From positions 124,001 to 188,000 of the forward strand of contig NZ_JADZLT010000036.1 in NCBI RefSeq assembly GCF_015904235.1: a stretch of 64,000 bases of DNA, in the 5' to 3' direction. Of the stretch, positions 21,282 through 30,224 are shown piece after piece (the first letter of the stretch is position 1; every line of letters begins with the position of its first letter). Source of the DNA: Methylobrevis albus. GTDB taxonomy: Bacteria; Pseudomonadota; Alphaproteobacteria; Rhizobiales; Pleomorphomonadaceae. Under the pieces are notes generated by a model. It was given only the letters and a program-made list of their open reading frames with translations. It searched no databases and was not told the DNA's origin. Both the position numbers and the translations under genes were made by a program.

Positions 21282-21707
21282 TCAGGCGACGCGGTTGCCG
21301 TCGGCGTCGATCAGCAGCTCGCCGTCTTCCTTGCGGAATTCGCCGCGCTGCCCGGCGGGCAGCAGGTCGAGCACCGCCTCGGACGGGCGGCACAGGCGGA
21401 CGCCGAGGGGCGTGACGACGATCGGCCGGTTGATCAGGATCGGGTGCGCCATCATCGCGTCGAGCAGCGCGTCGTCGCCGAGCGCCGGGTCGCCGAGGCC
21501 GAGGTCGGCATAGGGCGTGCCCTTTTCGCGCAGCAGGTCGCGGACGGGGATGCCCATGCGGGCGATGAGATCCACGAGTTCGGCGCGGCTCGGCGGCGTC
21601 TTCAGGTACTCGATCACCACCGGCTCGATGCCGGCGTTGCGGATCAGGCCGAGGGTGTTGCGCGAGGTGCCGCAGGCGGGGTTGTGGTAGATCGTGACGT
21701 CGGTCAT
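21282..21707 (-). CDS. arsC: Glutaredoxin-dependent arsenate reductase ArsC
   Basis: A 141-residue ArsC of the glutaredoxin-coupled type, reducing arsenate to arsenite for export by Acr3. Catalytic Cys12 lies in IYHNPACGTSRNTL. The substrate-binding arginines are in NRPIVVTPLGVRLCRP and the neighbouring region. Full family length. The start at 21707 is preferred over the upstream in-frame ATG at 21749. Confidence 0.95.
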   Translation of the reverse strand: MTDVTIYHNPACGTSRNTLGLIRNAGIEPVVIEYLKTPPSRAELVDLIARMGIPVRDLLREKGTPYADLGLGDPALGDDALLDAMMAHPILINRPIVVTPLGVRLCRPSEAVLDLLPAGQRGEFRKEDGELLIDADGNRVA

Positions 21708-21794
21708 CGCGGGGTCCTCATGGATCGGCACTCTGGGGGATCGGCGCATGGAGCGGGCCGCGCGGGCGCGGCGGCATCCCCGGGGCGAGAAGGG

Positions 21795-22166
21795 TCAGGC
21801 GCGGCGCGGTTCGGGCATCGCGGCGGCGTCGGCCGCGCAGCACGGCTGCAGGTCGGCGATCAGCGGGGCGCAGATCTCGGGCCGGCCGCCGCAGCAGTCC
21901 TTCATGATGAAGGCCGCGAGGTCGCGCGCGGCATCGAGCCGGGCGCGGTAGATGATCTGGCGGCTGTGGCGCTCGGCCAGGATCAGGCCGGCGCGGGTCA
22001 GGATGGCGAGATGCGTCGAGAGCGTGTTGTGCGGCACGTCCAGCCGGCGCGCGACGTCGCCGGCCGGCAGCCCGCCGGGCTCGTGCACGACGAGCAGCCG
22101 GAACACGTCGAGGCGCGTCGGCTGCGACAGGGCGGTGAAGGCGGCGAGGGCCTGGTCGGTTTCCAT
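21795..22166 (-). CDS. arsR: ArsR-family repressor (second, promoter-proximal)
   Basis: A 123-residue ArsR repressor heading the operon. It has AALSQPTRLDVFRLLV, the HTH segment VPHNTLSTHLAILTRAGLI, and a Cys-rich tail: Cys91 and Cys92 (MKDCCGGRPEIC), Cys99, and Cys109 and Cys110. This resembles ArsR proteins with As(III) sites outside the classical helix. No Shine-Dalgarno sequence precedes ATG 22166, and an inverted repeat overlaps the start codon, so the message may be leaderless. Confidence 0.92.
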   Translation of the reverse strand: METDQALAAFTALSQPTRLDVFRLLVVHEPGGLPAGDVARRLDVPHNTLSTHLAILTRAGLILAERHSRQIIYRARLDAARDLAAFIMKDCCGGRPEICAPLIADLQPCCAADAAAMPEPRRA

Positions 22167-22189
22167 ATGTCGACATTAATCGACATATG
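22164..22189. promoter_or_regulatory. Candidate ArsR operator overlapping the arsR start codon
   Basis: CATATGTCGA-CATTAA-TCGACATATG is a perfect inverted repeat with 10-base arms and a 6-base spacer. The left arm contains the arsR start codon (22164-22166). The AT-rich surroundings (also gacatattgaaag) contrast with the genome and probably include the -10 region. Binding there would block the operon's promoter. Confidence 0.65.
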
Positions 22190-22215
22190 GACATATTGAA
22201 AGAGGCGTTTGCCGC

Positions 22216-22690
22216 TCAGTCGCGCGTGACGGCAATCCCGTTCATCACGAGGTCGCGGTGCGCCGCGATGTAGGACGGCACGTCCTGGTGGCGGTGGCGG
22301 CCGAGGATGATCGTGTCGATCATCATGGCGATGACGGGCGCCACGATCACCGGCGCGAGGGCGGCCGGGGTGCCGCGGAACTCGCCGATGGCGACGCCCT
22401 CGTCGAGCAGCGCCTGGGTGCGGGCGAGCAGCGGGTCGACCAGCTTTTCGTTATGCGCGGCGACCATCCGGGGAAAGCAGCCACCTTCCGAGATGACGAA
22501 CCGCATCAGTTCGCGCGTGTGCCTGTCGTCGGACAGGCGCTCGTAGGCGAGAAGAATATGGGACCGCAGCCGCTCGACGCAGCATCCCTGCAAATCTCCC
22601 GAATCCTGCAACAGCTTTTCCAGCGGCGTCGAAATATGGTCGATCATCGCGGAGAACAGCTCCTCCTTGGTCGGGAAGTAGAGATGCTGC
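22216..22690 (-). pseudogene. TetR-family regulator remnant lacking its HTH
   Basis: The frame encodes HLYFPTKEELFSAMIDHI, the classical junction after a TetR recognition helix, then a complete ligand-binding domain (ERLRSHILLAYERLSDDRHTRELMRF ... VAPVIAMMIDTIILGR) to a stop at 22216. The 30 residues expected upstream (DNA-binding helices) are absent in all frames; the sequence turns into unrelated Gly/Arg-rich reading before reaching the divergent LysR gene. The intact ATG (22647) would give only the effector domain. Probably a truncation at the edge of the arsenic operon. Confidence 0.55.
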
Positions 22691-22851
22691 CGGCGCTCTA
22701 TGTCGCCTGGTTCCGGATCCCCGCCGACGGCCTCGCCGCGCCGGCCGCCGTATGACGGCGAGCGCCTTTCGCGGCATGCGGATCACGTCGGCCGGGACGT
22801 CACCGTCCCGGCCGGGTTAAACCGGGTCGCCCGCTGCGATGGAGACCCCGG

Positions 22852-23793
22852 ATGCGTGACCCCATTCTGGAGATGGATACGGCGCTGCTCCTGACGCTCG
22901 ACGCGCTGCTGAAGGACCTCAACGTCACCCATGCCGCCAACCGGCTGGGCATCACCCAGCCGGCGCTGTCGGGGCGGCTGACGCGGCTCCGGCAGTTGCT
23001 CGGCGACCCGCTGCTGATCCCCGCCGCATCGGGCCGGGGCATGGTGGCGACGCCGCATGCCGAGGCGCTGGCGCCCGAACTCGCCCGGCTGATGGACCGG
23101 CTCAGGCGCTTCTCCAGCGTCGCGCAGGTGTTCGATCCGGCGACGAGCGACCGCACGTTCCGGATCGCGGCCACCGACAACCCGGCCGCCATACTAGCCC
23201 CCGACCTCATCCCCGCCATCAAGGCGGCGGCGCCGCGGGTGCGGCTCGCCTTCGTGCTGCCCGACAAGGCGCGCATCGCCGCCGATCTCGAAGCGGGGAG
23301 CGCCGACCTCTTCATCGGCGCCGCCGAGGACGTCGCGGGCGGCCTGATCGGGCGGACGCTGCTCGAGGAGACCTTCGTGACGGCCCAGCGCAAGGGCCAT
23401 CCGCGCGGCGCCGCCCCGATCGACCTCGACGAATTCTGCCGCCTCGACCATCTGCTCGTCTCGACCAGCGGCGGCAACTTCGCCGGGATGATCGACGACG
23501 CGCTGGAGGCGCTCGGCCGCACCCGGCGCGTCTCGGTGTCGATCCAGAGCTACGCGCTGGCGCCGCTGGTGCTGCAGGCGAGCGACTGCGTCTGCACGCT
23601 GCCGCGCCGCTTTCTCGCGCGCTTCACCACGTCGCTCGACCTGTTCGAGCCGCCGGTGGCGCTGGCGCGGTTCCAGATCAACGCGTTCTGGCACCCGCGC
23701 ATGGGCGGCGACCCCGCCCATGCCTGGCTGCGCGACCAGGTGTTCCAGGCGGCGCGGGCGCAGGGGCGTGACCCCGGCGCCCTGCCCGCCTGA
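22852..23793 (+). CDS. LysR-family transcriptional regulator
   Basis: A 313-residue LysR regulator. The N-terminal HTH is LLLTLDALLKDLNVTHAANRLGITQPALSGRLTRLRQLLGDPLL, followed by a substrate-binding domain beginning RTFRIAATDNPAAILAPDLIPAI. This variant resembles the NodD/PnbR-like subgroup. It is convergent with the MBL hydrolase gene (6 bases apart), so its target is not obvious from orientation. Confidence 0.92.
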   Translation: MRDPILEMDTALLLTLDALLKDLNVTHAANRLGITQPALSGRLTRLRQLLGDPLLIPAASGRGMVATPHAEALAPELARLMDRLRRFSSVAQVFDPATSDRTFRIAATDNPAAILAPDLIPAIKAAAPRVRLAFVLPDKARIAADLEAGSADLFIGAAEDVAGGLIGRTLLEETFVTAQRKGHPRGAAPIDLDEFCRLDHLLVSTSGGNFAGMIDDALEALGRTRRVSVSIQSYALAPLVLQASDCVCTLPRRFLARFTTSLDLFEPPVALARFQINAFWHPRMGGDPAHAWLRDQVFQAARAQGRDPGALPA

Positions 23794-23799
23794 GGCGCG

Positions 23800-24780
23800 T
23801 CACTCGCCGGCGGTGCCGGGGCGGTTGCGGTATTCCGCCGGGTGCCAGGTGAAGCCGCCGCCATCCTCGGCGCGGACGTGGCCGATGCCGGGGAAGCGCA
23901 GATGCGGGGCGGCGATGAGCTGGCGCGCGCCCGCGAGATCGGGGAACGCCTGCTGCCGCGCCGCCGCGGCGGCGGCGGGATCGACGTCGTAGAGAATGGT
24001 GATCGCCGGCTTCGGGAACTGCACCGCCTCGACGTGCACGATGTCGCCGACGAAGACGATGGACTGGCCCGCGCTCGTCACGGTGAAGAAGGCGCTGCCG
24101 GGGGTGTGGCCGGGGTGCAGCGTCGCGACGATGCCCGGCAGGATTTCTTCCCCGTCGGCGAAGCTCTTCACCTTGCCGGCCGCGGCATAGACCCCGACGG
24201 TCTTCGCCGCCTCGTCGAAATATTGCTTGGCATAGCCGGTGCGCTCGGCGTTAGCCGCGTCGAGGAAGAAGTTGATGTCGGGCGCGCCGACGTGCACGAC
24301 GGCGTTCGCGAACACCGGCTTGCCGCCGGCGACGAGGCCGCCGGTGTGGTCGGTGTGGACATGGGTGATCAGGACGTCGGTGACGTCGGCCGGCGCGACC
24401 CCGGCGGCGGCGAGGCTGGCGACGAGCTTGCCGCCATAGCCCGGGCCGAACAGTTCGCCCGACCCGGTGTCGACCAGGATGATGCGGCCGGCGCCGCGGA
24501 CGAGAAAGGCGTTGATCGACGCCTCGACCGGGTTGGCGAGGAACGCGTGCTGCAGCAGCCCGTCGATCTCGGCCTCGTGGGTGCCGATCAGCAGCTCATA
24601 GAGATTCTGCGGCACCGTGCCGTCGGAGAGCGCGACGATCTCGAGGTCGCCGAGCGGCATGGCATAGGCATCGGCCTGCTGCGTATAGGCCACCGGCGGC
24701 GCGGCGAACACGGGCACGGCCGGCGCACCGACGAGGGTGAGGGCCAGCGCCGTGCTGGCGAGGAGGGAGCGGAGCGTCAT
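23800..24780 (-). CDS. Exported metallo-beta-lactamase-fold hydrolase
   Basis: A 326-residue MBL-fold enzyme with a signal peptide ending VPVFAAPPVA (about residue 28). The dinuclear zinc motif is complete: His140, His142, Asp144 and His145 in LITHVHTDHTGG, a later His in LHPGHTPGSAFF, Asp in VFVGDIVH, and a C-terminal His in PHLRFPGIGH. Related to quorum-quenching lactonase and AttM/alkyl-sulfatase-like families; the substrate is unclear. The start MTLRSLLASTALAL is chosen because it begins the leader. Confidence 0.85.
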   Translation of the reverse strand: MTLRSLLASTALALTLVGAPAVPVFAAPPVAYTQQADAYAMPLGDLEIVALSDGTVPQNLYELLIGTHEAEIDGLLQHAFLANPVEASINAFLVRGAGRIILVDTGSGELFGPGYGGKLVASLAAAGVAPADVTDVLITHVHTDHTGGLVAGGKPVFANAVVHVGAPDINFFLDAANAERTGYAKQYFDEAAKTVGVYAAAGKVKSFADGEEILPGIVATLHPGHTPGSAFFTVTSAGQSIVFVGDIVHVEAVQFPKPAITILYDVDPAAAAAARQQAFPDLAGARQLIAAPHLRFPGIGHVRAEDGGGFTWHPAEYRNRPGTAGE

Positions 24781-24936
24781 CTGTTCGGGGTCCTTCGAAC
24801 CGCGTTGCGATGACGACGAGGTAGCCCCATGCAGCCCGAGCCGGGAAATCGCATCGGCGGATGCGACCCATGTCCGGCAGTGATGGGTGGGGGTTTTTTG
24901 GGGAGGCATTGGGACGGGGTGGCCGGGGCGGCGTGT

Positions 24937-25470
24937 TCAACGCGCGATCTGCTCGATCCTGAGCTGGAAATGCTCGTAGTTCCGGAGCCTCTCGTACCGG
25001 TAATACTCGTCGTTATACTGCGGGAACCCCTCGTCGAGGCAGTCCTCCGTCTTGGCACCGCGCTCCGATCGGTCAGCTGCGTAGATGATGGAGATATGGT
25101 CCGGCGCCGACGTCTCGGGCGGGGTGATGTATATGCTCAGACCGCGGTTGAATCGTTCGCAGCCCGGGACCGGAAATTTATACTTCACAGGATCAATTTC
25201 GTCCCTGACGAGGCAGTATTCTATATTCGATTCGTATCGAAACGTGAATTTTTCACTGTCGGCGATGATCGTGAAATAGCATTCACCGAAATCGCAATAC
25301 GTCCTGTACTCGAGGCCTTCCGCCAGAGGGCCTGCGACAGTGCGTTTGTCGGGCGTGAATTGCGTATTCGTGCACTCGGCGGCAGCTCTTGAGTTCGTCA
25401 CCTGCGCTGCCGACATCGCAGCCAGAATGAGCATGGTCGCCGATGCCCTGCCGACCGCCTTCGCATGCAT
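24937..25470 (-). CDS. Secreted protein of unknown function, AT-richer
   Basis: A 177-residue protein I do not recognise. A signal peptide covers about residues 1-31 (VGRASATMLILAAMSAAQVTNSRAAAE). The mature part has six Cys, probably disulfide bonded: ECTNTQF, RTYCDFGECYF, EYCLVRDE, GCERFNRG and EDCLDEGF. It is rich in Tyr, Asp and Glu. GGGAGGG precedes the ATG. Third-position G+C is visibly lower than in neighbouring genes, and the gene lies beside tRNA-Arg, suggesting acquisition by transfer. Confidence 0.65.
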   Translation of the reverse strand: MHAKAVGRASATMLILAAMSAAQVTNSRAAAECTNTQFTPDKRTVAGPLAEGLEYRTYCDFGECYFTIIADSEKFTFRYESNIEYCLVRDEIDPVKYKFPVPGCERFNRGLSIYITPPETSAPDHISIIYAADRSERGAKTEDCLDEGFPQYNDEYYRYERLRNYEHFQLRIEQIAR

Positions 25471-25691
25471 GCCACGCCCTCCCGCTCTGCGCCTGCCCGT
25501 TCCCGGTCGCTCGCCGCTGCGAGATCCCGGAGTACTCCCGCTGCCCTGCCGCATTGGATCGAAAAGCCAGCTCAGGCGGCAAGGCCGTCCGGATCTCGGC
25601 GAGCGGCCGGCTGCAGAACGAGAAAATCGGCCGTCGAACCAGCGTTCGGACAGACCGTTCAGAGATGTCGGATCAGAGAGAAAAAAGAAAG

Positions 25692-25768
25692 TGGCGCGCC
25701 CGAAGAGATTCGAACTCCTGACCCCCAGATTCGTAGTCTGGTGCTCTATCCAGCTGAGCTACGGGCGC
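25692..25768 (-). tRNA. tRNA-Arg(ACG)
   Basis: The minus strand folds as a full cloverleaf. The acceptor stem is GCGCCCG/CGGGCGC, the D-arm GCTC...GAGC, and the anticodon stem CCAGA/TCTGG with loop CTACGAA (anticodon ACG). The T-arm contains TTCGAAT. The discriminator base is G and the CCA end is encoded (25692-25694). ACG is read as inosine-containing after TadA editing and decodes CGU, CGC and CGA. Confidence 0.95.
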
Positions 25769-26267
25769 CTGCCGGCCGGGACGCGGACAGTTTTGGCTGC
25801 CGGTCCGGCGTGCGTTCGGGGTGTTCCCGAACGGGATTGGACGTTTAGTGGGTCGCGGCGGGGATTGCAAGCGGCGAAAATGTGAAATTGCCGATCGCGG
25901 GTTTTGGCGAGGGGGTTCGGGCTGGTCGGGGGTGTCGTGATCCCGCCAGCCGGAGGGGGACTGTGCACGCCCCCTGCGCGCGCGTGCGGGGTGGCGGCGG
26001 GACGGCGGGGTGGCTGCGGTTGATTCCGGCGACGCGGCGCCCGGCGGCACGTCCCCCCCTCCCTGTCCCTCCCCCTCGAGGGGGGAGGGGACGACATCCG
26101 ACGGGCCTTACCACACAACCCCTCCCCCCTCGAGGGGGAGGGCCGGGGAGGGGGGACTGTCCACGGCCTCGGCGCCCGCGGCGGCGTTTGCAAGCGCCCG
26201 CCGCGGGGCTGATCCGGTGGCAGGGCGTCGAGGCCGGCCGCGGGCGGTGCCGGGTCACCCCCCGGGC
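25769..26267. repeat. Intergenic stretch with imperfect inverted repeat
   Basis: About 500 bases without a supported gene between tRNA-Arg and the histidine kinase stop. 26052-26156 is a variant of the dispersed family B element: ccctccctgtccctccccct followed by a central segment and a complementary right arm (agggggagggccggggaggg). The rest shows no coding signal. Confidence 0.55.
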
Positions 26268-27797
26268 TCACACCGCGCGGGAGCGGACGGCGCCGGTGAA
26301 GGGGAGCGGGCGGTCGGGGATCTCGATCTCGAAGGTGGCGCCGGGCGCCTTCTCGAGCAGCACGATCGAGCCGCCGTGGGCGCGCACCAGTTCCGCCGAG
26401 ATCGCGAGGCCGAGGCCGGTGCCGCCGCGGCGCATCGAGCTCTGGAACGGCTTGAACAGGCTCTCGCGCGCCTTCTCGGGCAGGCCCGGGCCGGTGTCGG
26501 TGACGCGGATGCGGGCAACCGCGCCGGCACGCTCGGCCGACACCTCGAGCCGGCGCACCAGCGAATCGTCGCCGGTCGCCTCCAGCGCCTGCGCCGCGTT
26601 GCGCACGAGGTTGACGAGCACGCGGAAGAGCTGGTCGGGATCGGCGTCGACCTCAAGCCCGTCCGGCACGCCGTTGACCCATTCGACGGTGCCGTGGGCG
26701 GAGACGCCGGTGGTCTCGCCGACGTCGGCGACGAGGCGGCGCAGCGCGACGAGGCGGCGCACCGGCGGCTGCTCCTGGGCGCGGCCGTAGGCGAGAACGC
26801 TCTGGCAGTAGTTGATCGCCCGGTCGAGGGCGGCGAGCAGCTTCGGCGCGAAGCGCTGCACCGTCGGGTCCGGCACCGAGGCGAGGCGGTCGGAAACGAG
26901 CTGGGCCGAGGCCAGCATGTTGCGCAGGTCGTGGTTGATCTTCGAGACGGCGAGACCGAGGTCGGCGAGGCGGCGCTGCTGCTTCAGCGTCTCCTGCAGG
27001 TGCGACTGCATCTCGCGCAGGCCCCATTCCGCCGCGCCGATCTCGTCGGTGCGGGCGGAGGGCGCGATGATGTTGGCCGGGTTCTCCGGATCCTCGGTGA
27101 AGCGGCGAACGGCACGGCCGATGCGCTGCATCGGGCGCACCAGCAGCCGCTGCAGGCTGAGGTAGACGAGGCCGGCGGTGAGGCCGGAGATCGCCAGCGA
27201 CAACAGCAGGATGTTGGCCGAGAAGGCGAGCATGCGGTCGCGCAGCGGCGCTTCCGGATAGAGCATGTCGAGCCGGCGGCCGGTGCCGTCGTCGAAGGCG
27301 CCGCTGATGTGCAGCGTGCGGCTGCCGCCGTAGACGAGGGTGTCGAAGGCGGCGGCGATCGAGTCCAGCGGCCCGAGCTCGTCGACGACGATGGAGCGGC
27401 CGACCGTCGGCGGCTCGTCGACGATCGCAAGCAGCCGCTTGATGCCGTCCTCCTTCACCGCGATGGCATAGGCGCCGATCTCGCCGAGCAGCGCCTGCTG
27501 CAACTCCTGCGGCAGCTTCTCCTCGGCGGGAACGAGCAGCAGGGAATGGCTGGCGATCATGCCGTTGCGCAGCCGCGATTCGAGGATGGTGCGCTGGAAG
27601 TTGGCGATCGAGGGGACGTAGATCAGCACCTCGCTGATCATCACGAACAGCACGGTGAGCAGCAGCAGGCGCGCCGAGAGGCCGAAGCGCACCGTCGGCA
27701 CGCCGGGCTCCGCCGCCGGCGTCTCCGGCTTCGCTTCCGCTGCCTCCGTCGCCCCTGCCGCGGCGCTGCTGTCCGTGGCCGCCAGTTGCTCGCTCAT
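26268..27797 (-). CDS. Orphan sensor histidine kinase
   Basis: A 509-residue membrane kinase with a low-complexity Ala/Glu N-terminus, TM1 at about 40-62, a periplasmic sensor domain of about 130 residues, and TM2 at about 190-215. A HAMP-like linker (RPMQRIGRAVRRFTEDPENPANI) follows, then the phospho-acceptor His289 in SKINHDLRNML. The ATPase has an N-box (VNLVRNAAQAL), a G1 box (VTDTGPGLP) and a G2 box (GGTGLGLAIS). The HDLRN H-box belongs to the HWE-adjacent/HATPase group common in Rhizobiales. No response regulator gene is adjacent. Confidence 0.9.
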   Translation of the reverse strand: MSEQLAATDSSAAAGATEAAEAKPETPAAEPGVPTVRFGLSARLLLLTVLFVMISEVLIYVPSIANFQRTILESRLRNGMIASHSLLLVPAEEKLPQELQQALLGEIGAYAIAVKEDGIKRLLAIVDEPPTVGRSIVVDELGPLDSIAAAFDTLVYGGSRTLHISGAFDDGTGRRLDMLYPEAPLRDRMLAFSANILLLSLAISGLTAGLVYLSLQRLLVRPMQRIGRAVRRFTEDPENPANIIAPSARTDEIGAAEWGLREMQSHLQETLKQQRRLADLGLAVSKINHDLRNMLASAQLVSDRLASVPDPTVQRFAPKLLAALDRAINYCQSVLAYGRAQEQPPVRRLVALRRLVADVGETTGVSAHGTVEWVNGVPDGLEVDADPDQLFRVLVNLVRNAAQALEATGDDSLVRRLEVSAERAGAVARIRVTDTGPGLPEKARESLFKPFQSSMRRGGTGLGLAISAELVRAHGGSIVLLEKAPGATFEIEIPDRPLPFTGAVRSRAV

Positions 27798-27843
27798 GCC
27801 CGTCGCCGTCTCCGCCCGTTATACCGGCACCGTCCCGAACCCG

Positions 27844-29304
27844 TCAGCCGAAGGCGCGCAGCAGGCGCAGCAGACGGCCGAGCCAGGGGTTGGCCAGGCT
27901 CTTGCCATAATATGTCAAAGCCGCCCGCCGCGCGATCTCGGCATGGGTCGGATAGGGAAACACGGTGTCGGCAAACGCCTTCACCGTCATCTGCTGGCCG
28001 ACGGCGAGCGCCAGCATCGCCAGCGTCTCGCCCGCCTCCGGCCCCGCCGCCGCCGCACCGAGAATGCGGCCGCCGCGGCCGACCACCAGCTTGAGCATTC
28101 CTTCGGCCTCGCGCGCCGTCGCCGCGCGGTCGTTGCCAGCATATGGGGCGGAAAGAACGGTGACACTATGGCCGGCCGCACGCGCCGCGTTGGCCGAGAG
28201 GCCGACCTGGCCGATCTCGGGGTCGGTGAAGGTCACCCAGGGCAGAATGTCGCGCCGCTCGGCGACCGGCAGGCGGAACAGGATCGAGCGGACGGCGAGC
28301 CCGGCGTGATAGCCGGCCCAGTGGGTGAACTGGAACGAGCCGGCGACGTCGCCGATGGCGTAGACGCGGCGGTTGCCGGTGCGCAGGCCGGCGTCGACGC
28401 GGATGCCGCGCGGACCGAAGCCGATCTCCCCCGCCTCGAGGCCGAGATCCTCGACGTTCGGCCGGCGGCCGGCGGCGACGAGGAGGTGGGAGCCGGCGAT
28501 CGTGCGGCGCGTGCCGTCGGCGGCCAGCGTCTCGACGCGGACGCCGCCGGCGCTATCTGCGACGACGCCGGCCGCGCGCGTCTGCTCGAGCACGGCGACG
28601 CCCTCGGCGCGCAGGCGGGCGACGACGACGGCGGCGAGTTCCGGATCGTCGCGGCCGAGGGCGCGGGCGGCCTCGACCACCGTCACCGCGGCGCCGAGCC
28701 GGCGATAGGCCTGGGCGAGTTCGAGCCCGATCGGCCCGCCACCGAGTATCACGAGGTGCTCGGGCAGATCGCCGAGGTCGAAGACGCTCTCGTTGGTGAG
28801 ATGCGGGACGGTGGTGAGGCCCGGCACCTTCGGCAGCGCCGGGCGCGAGCCGGTGGCGACGACGAAGCGGCGGGCGCGGATCGTGGTGTCGCCGGCGACC
28901 ACCGTGCGCGGATCGGTGAAGCGGGCACGGGCGCGGATCACGGTAGCGCCGAGCCCCTCAAAGCGGGCCTGCGAATCATGCGGCGCGATGCCGGCGATGA
29001 CGGCGCGGATGTGCGCGCGCACGGCCTCCATGTTAGTCGCGACCGGGTCGCCGGCGCCTTCCGGTGCACCGGCCGGACCCGGATGGACGCCGAAGGCGGC
29101 GGCGGTGCGGATGGCGTGGGCGTGGCGGGCGGCGGCGATCAGCGACTTCGACGGGATACAGCCGCTGTTGAGGCAGTCGCCGCCCATGGCGGCCTCCTCG
29201 CAGATCGCGACCTCGACGCCGAACGCGCGCGCCGCCGCGGCGACCGAAAGGCCGGCCGAGCCGGCGCCGATGACGCAGATGTCCGGCGTGATCACCCGGC
29301 TCAT
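27844..29304 (-). CDS. FAD-dependent disulfide reductase, MerA/Lpd-like
   Basis: A 486-residue class I pyridine nucleotide-disulfide oxidoreductase. FAD motif CVIGAGSAGLSVAAAA; redox pair Cys44-Cys49 in GGDCLNSGCIPSKSL; NAD(P)H motif ILGGGPIGLELAQ; second FAD motif VYAIGDVAG; C-terminal FPYPTHAEIARRAA, where lipoamide dehydrogenase would have HxHPT. There is no N-terminal HMA domain and no vicinal C-terminal Cys, so mercuric reductase activity is unlikely. It overlaps the upstream TVP38-family gene by four bases; this pairing recurs in bacteria and the two may act together in membrane redox chemistry. Confidence 0.88.
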   Translation of the reverse strand: MSRVITPDICVIGAGSAGLSVAAAARAFGVEVAICEEAAMGGDCLNSGCIPSKSLIAAARHAHAIRTAAAFGVHPGPAGAPEGAGDPVATNMEAVRAHIRAVIAGIAPHDSQARFEGLGATVIRARARFTDPRTVVAGDTTIRARRFVVATGSRPALPKVPGLTTVPHLTNESVFDLGDLPEHLVILGGGPIGLELAQAYRRLGAAVTVVEAARALGRDDPELAAVVVARLRAEGVAVLEQTRAAGVVADSAGGVRVETLAADGTRRTIAGSHLLVAAGRRPNVEDLGLEAGEIGFGPRGIRVDAGLRTGNRRVYAIGDVAGSFQFTHWAGYHAGLAVRSILFRLPVAERRDILPWVTFTDPEIGQVGLSANAARAAGHSVTVLSAPYAGNDRAATAREAEGMLKLVVGRGGRILGAAAAGPEAGETLAMLALAVGQQMTVKAFADTVFPYPTHAEIARRAALTYYGKSLANPWLGRLLRLLRAFG

Positions 29305-30224
29305 GCCTTGCCCCTCCCCGCGGCTTCGTTGTCACGCGCGGCGCAGGCCGCGCCGCGCCTGGAGCGGCGGCGCCAGGCTTTCACCGCGACCGGCACCAGC
29401 GCGAGCAGCCCGAGCGCCGCGAAGGCGGCGAAGAGATGCGGGGTCAGCAGGGCCGAGAGCTTGATGCCGGTCGGACAGTCGGCCCCCGGCGCGCAGTCGG
29501 CCCGCACCGCCGCCTGGGCGGCGACCACGGAATCGAGGCCCTCGCCGACGACGGTGAAGGCGAAGGTGCCGGGCAGGATGCCGAAGAAGGTGGTCCAGAC
29601 GAAGACGCCGAGCGGCACGCCGGCGAGCGCCGGCGCGAGATTGACCACCCAGAACGGAAACAGCGGCACGAGGCGCAGGAACAGCAGGAACGAGACCGCA
29701 TCCTCGCGAAAGCCCGCGGCGATCTTGGTCAGCAGCGGGCCGGCACGCTCGCGCAAGGGGCGGCCGAGCGAGGTGCGCGCGACGAGGAACAGGGCGGTGG
29801 CGCCGAGCGTCGCCGCGCTGACCACGACGAGGCCGGCGACGAGCCAGCCGAACAGGAAGCCGCCGGCGATGGTGAGCACGGCGAGGCCCGGCACGGAGAC
29901 GGCCGTGATGACGGCATAGATCGCCGTGAACCCGAGCAGGCTGGCGAGATAGTTGTCGCGCACGAGGCCCGCGAGCCGTTCGCGGTGCTCGATCAGCGCG
30001 TCGAGGGTGAGGTAGCGGTGCCAGCCGAGCGCGTAGACGGCGACGGCGATCAGCGCGAGACCGCCGAGCCAGAGCAGCAGGCCCCGGCGCGAGCGCGGCG
30101 CGGCACACGGCGGCGCGGCGCAGTCGGTCCCGGCGAGCACCGGTCCCGCACAGGCCTCGCCCTGCCCCGCCGCGGGCGGCGGAGACACGGTCGGGCCCTG
30201 GTTCGCGCCAGCAGGCGGCGACAT
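29301..30224 (-). CDS. TVP38/TMEM64 (DedA-like) membrane protein
   Basis: About 307 residues. A Pro/Ala-rich N-terminus is followed by a first helix ([21 protein letters not shown]) and the SNARE-associated/VTT domain: [19 protein letters not shown] and [37 protein letters not shown], including the F.LR..P.FP.W.VN signature. The start at 30224 has GGAG nine bases upstream; 30230 is also possible. A long open frame upstream is not coding. Its stop overlaps the ATG of the disulfide reductase gene, so the genes are coupled. Confidence 0.85.
   Translation of the reverse strand: MSPPAGANQGPTVSPPPAAGQGEACAGPVLAGTDCAAPPCAAPRSRRGLLLWLGGLALIAVAVYALGWHRYLTLDALIEHRERLAGLVRDNYLASLLGFTAIYAVITAVSVPGLAVLTIAGGFLFGWLVAGLVVVSAATLGATALFLVARTSLGRPLRERAGPLLTKIAAGFREDAVSFLLFLRLVPLFPFWVVNLAPALAGVPLGVFVWTTFFGILPGTFAFTVVGEGLDSVVAAQAAVRADCAPGADCPTGIKLSALLTPHLFAAFAALGLLALVPVAVKAWRRRSRRGAACAARDNEAAGRGKA

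Noticed and set aside
25692..25768. Integrated island at tRNA-Arg
   Set aside because: No duplicated tRNA end, integrase or excisionase was found in the window; only one AT-richer gene is nearby.
27844..29304. Mercuric reductase call
   Set aside because: There is no HMA domain, no C-terminal vicinal Cys pair and no mer neighbours.
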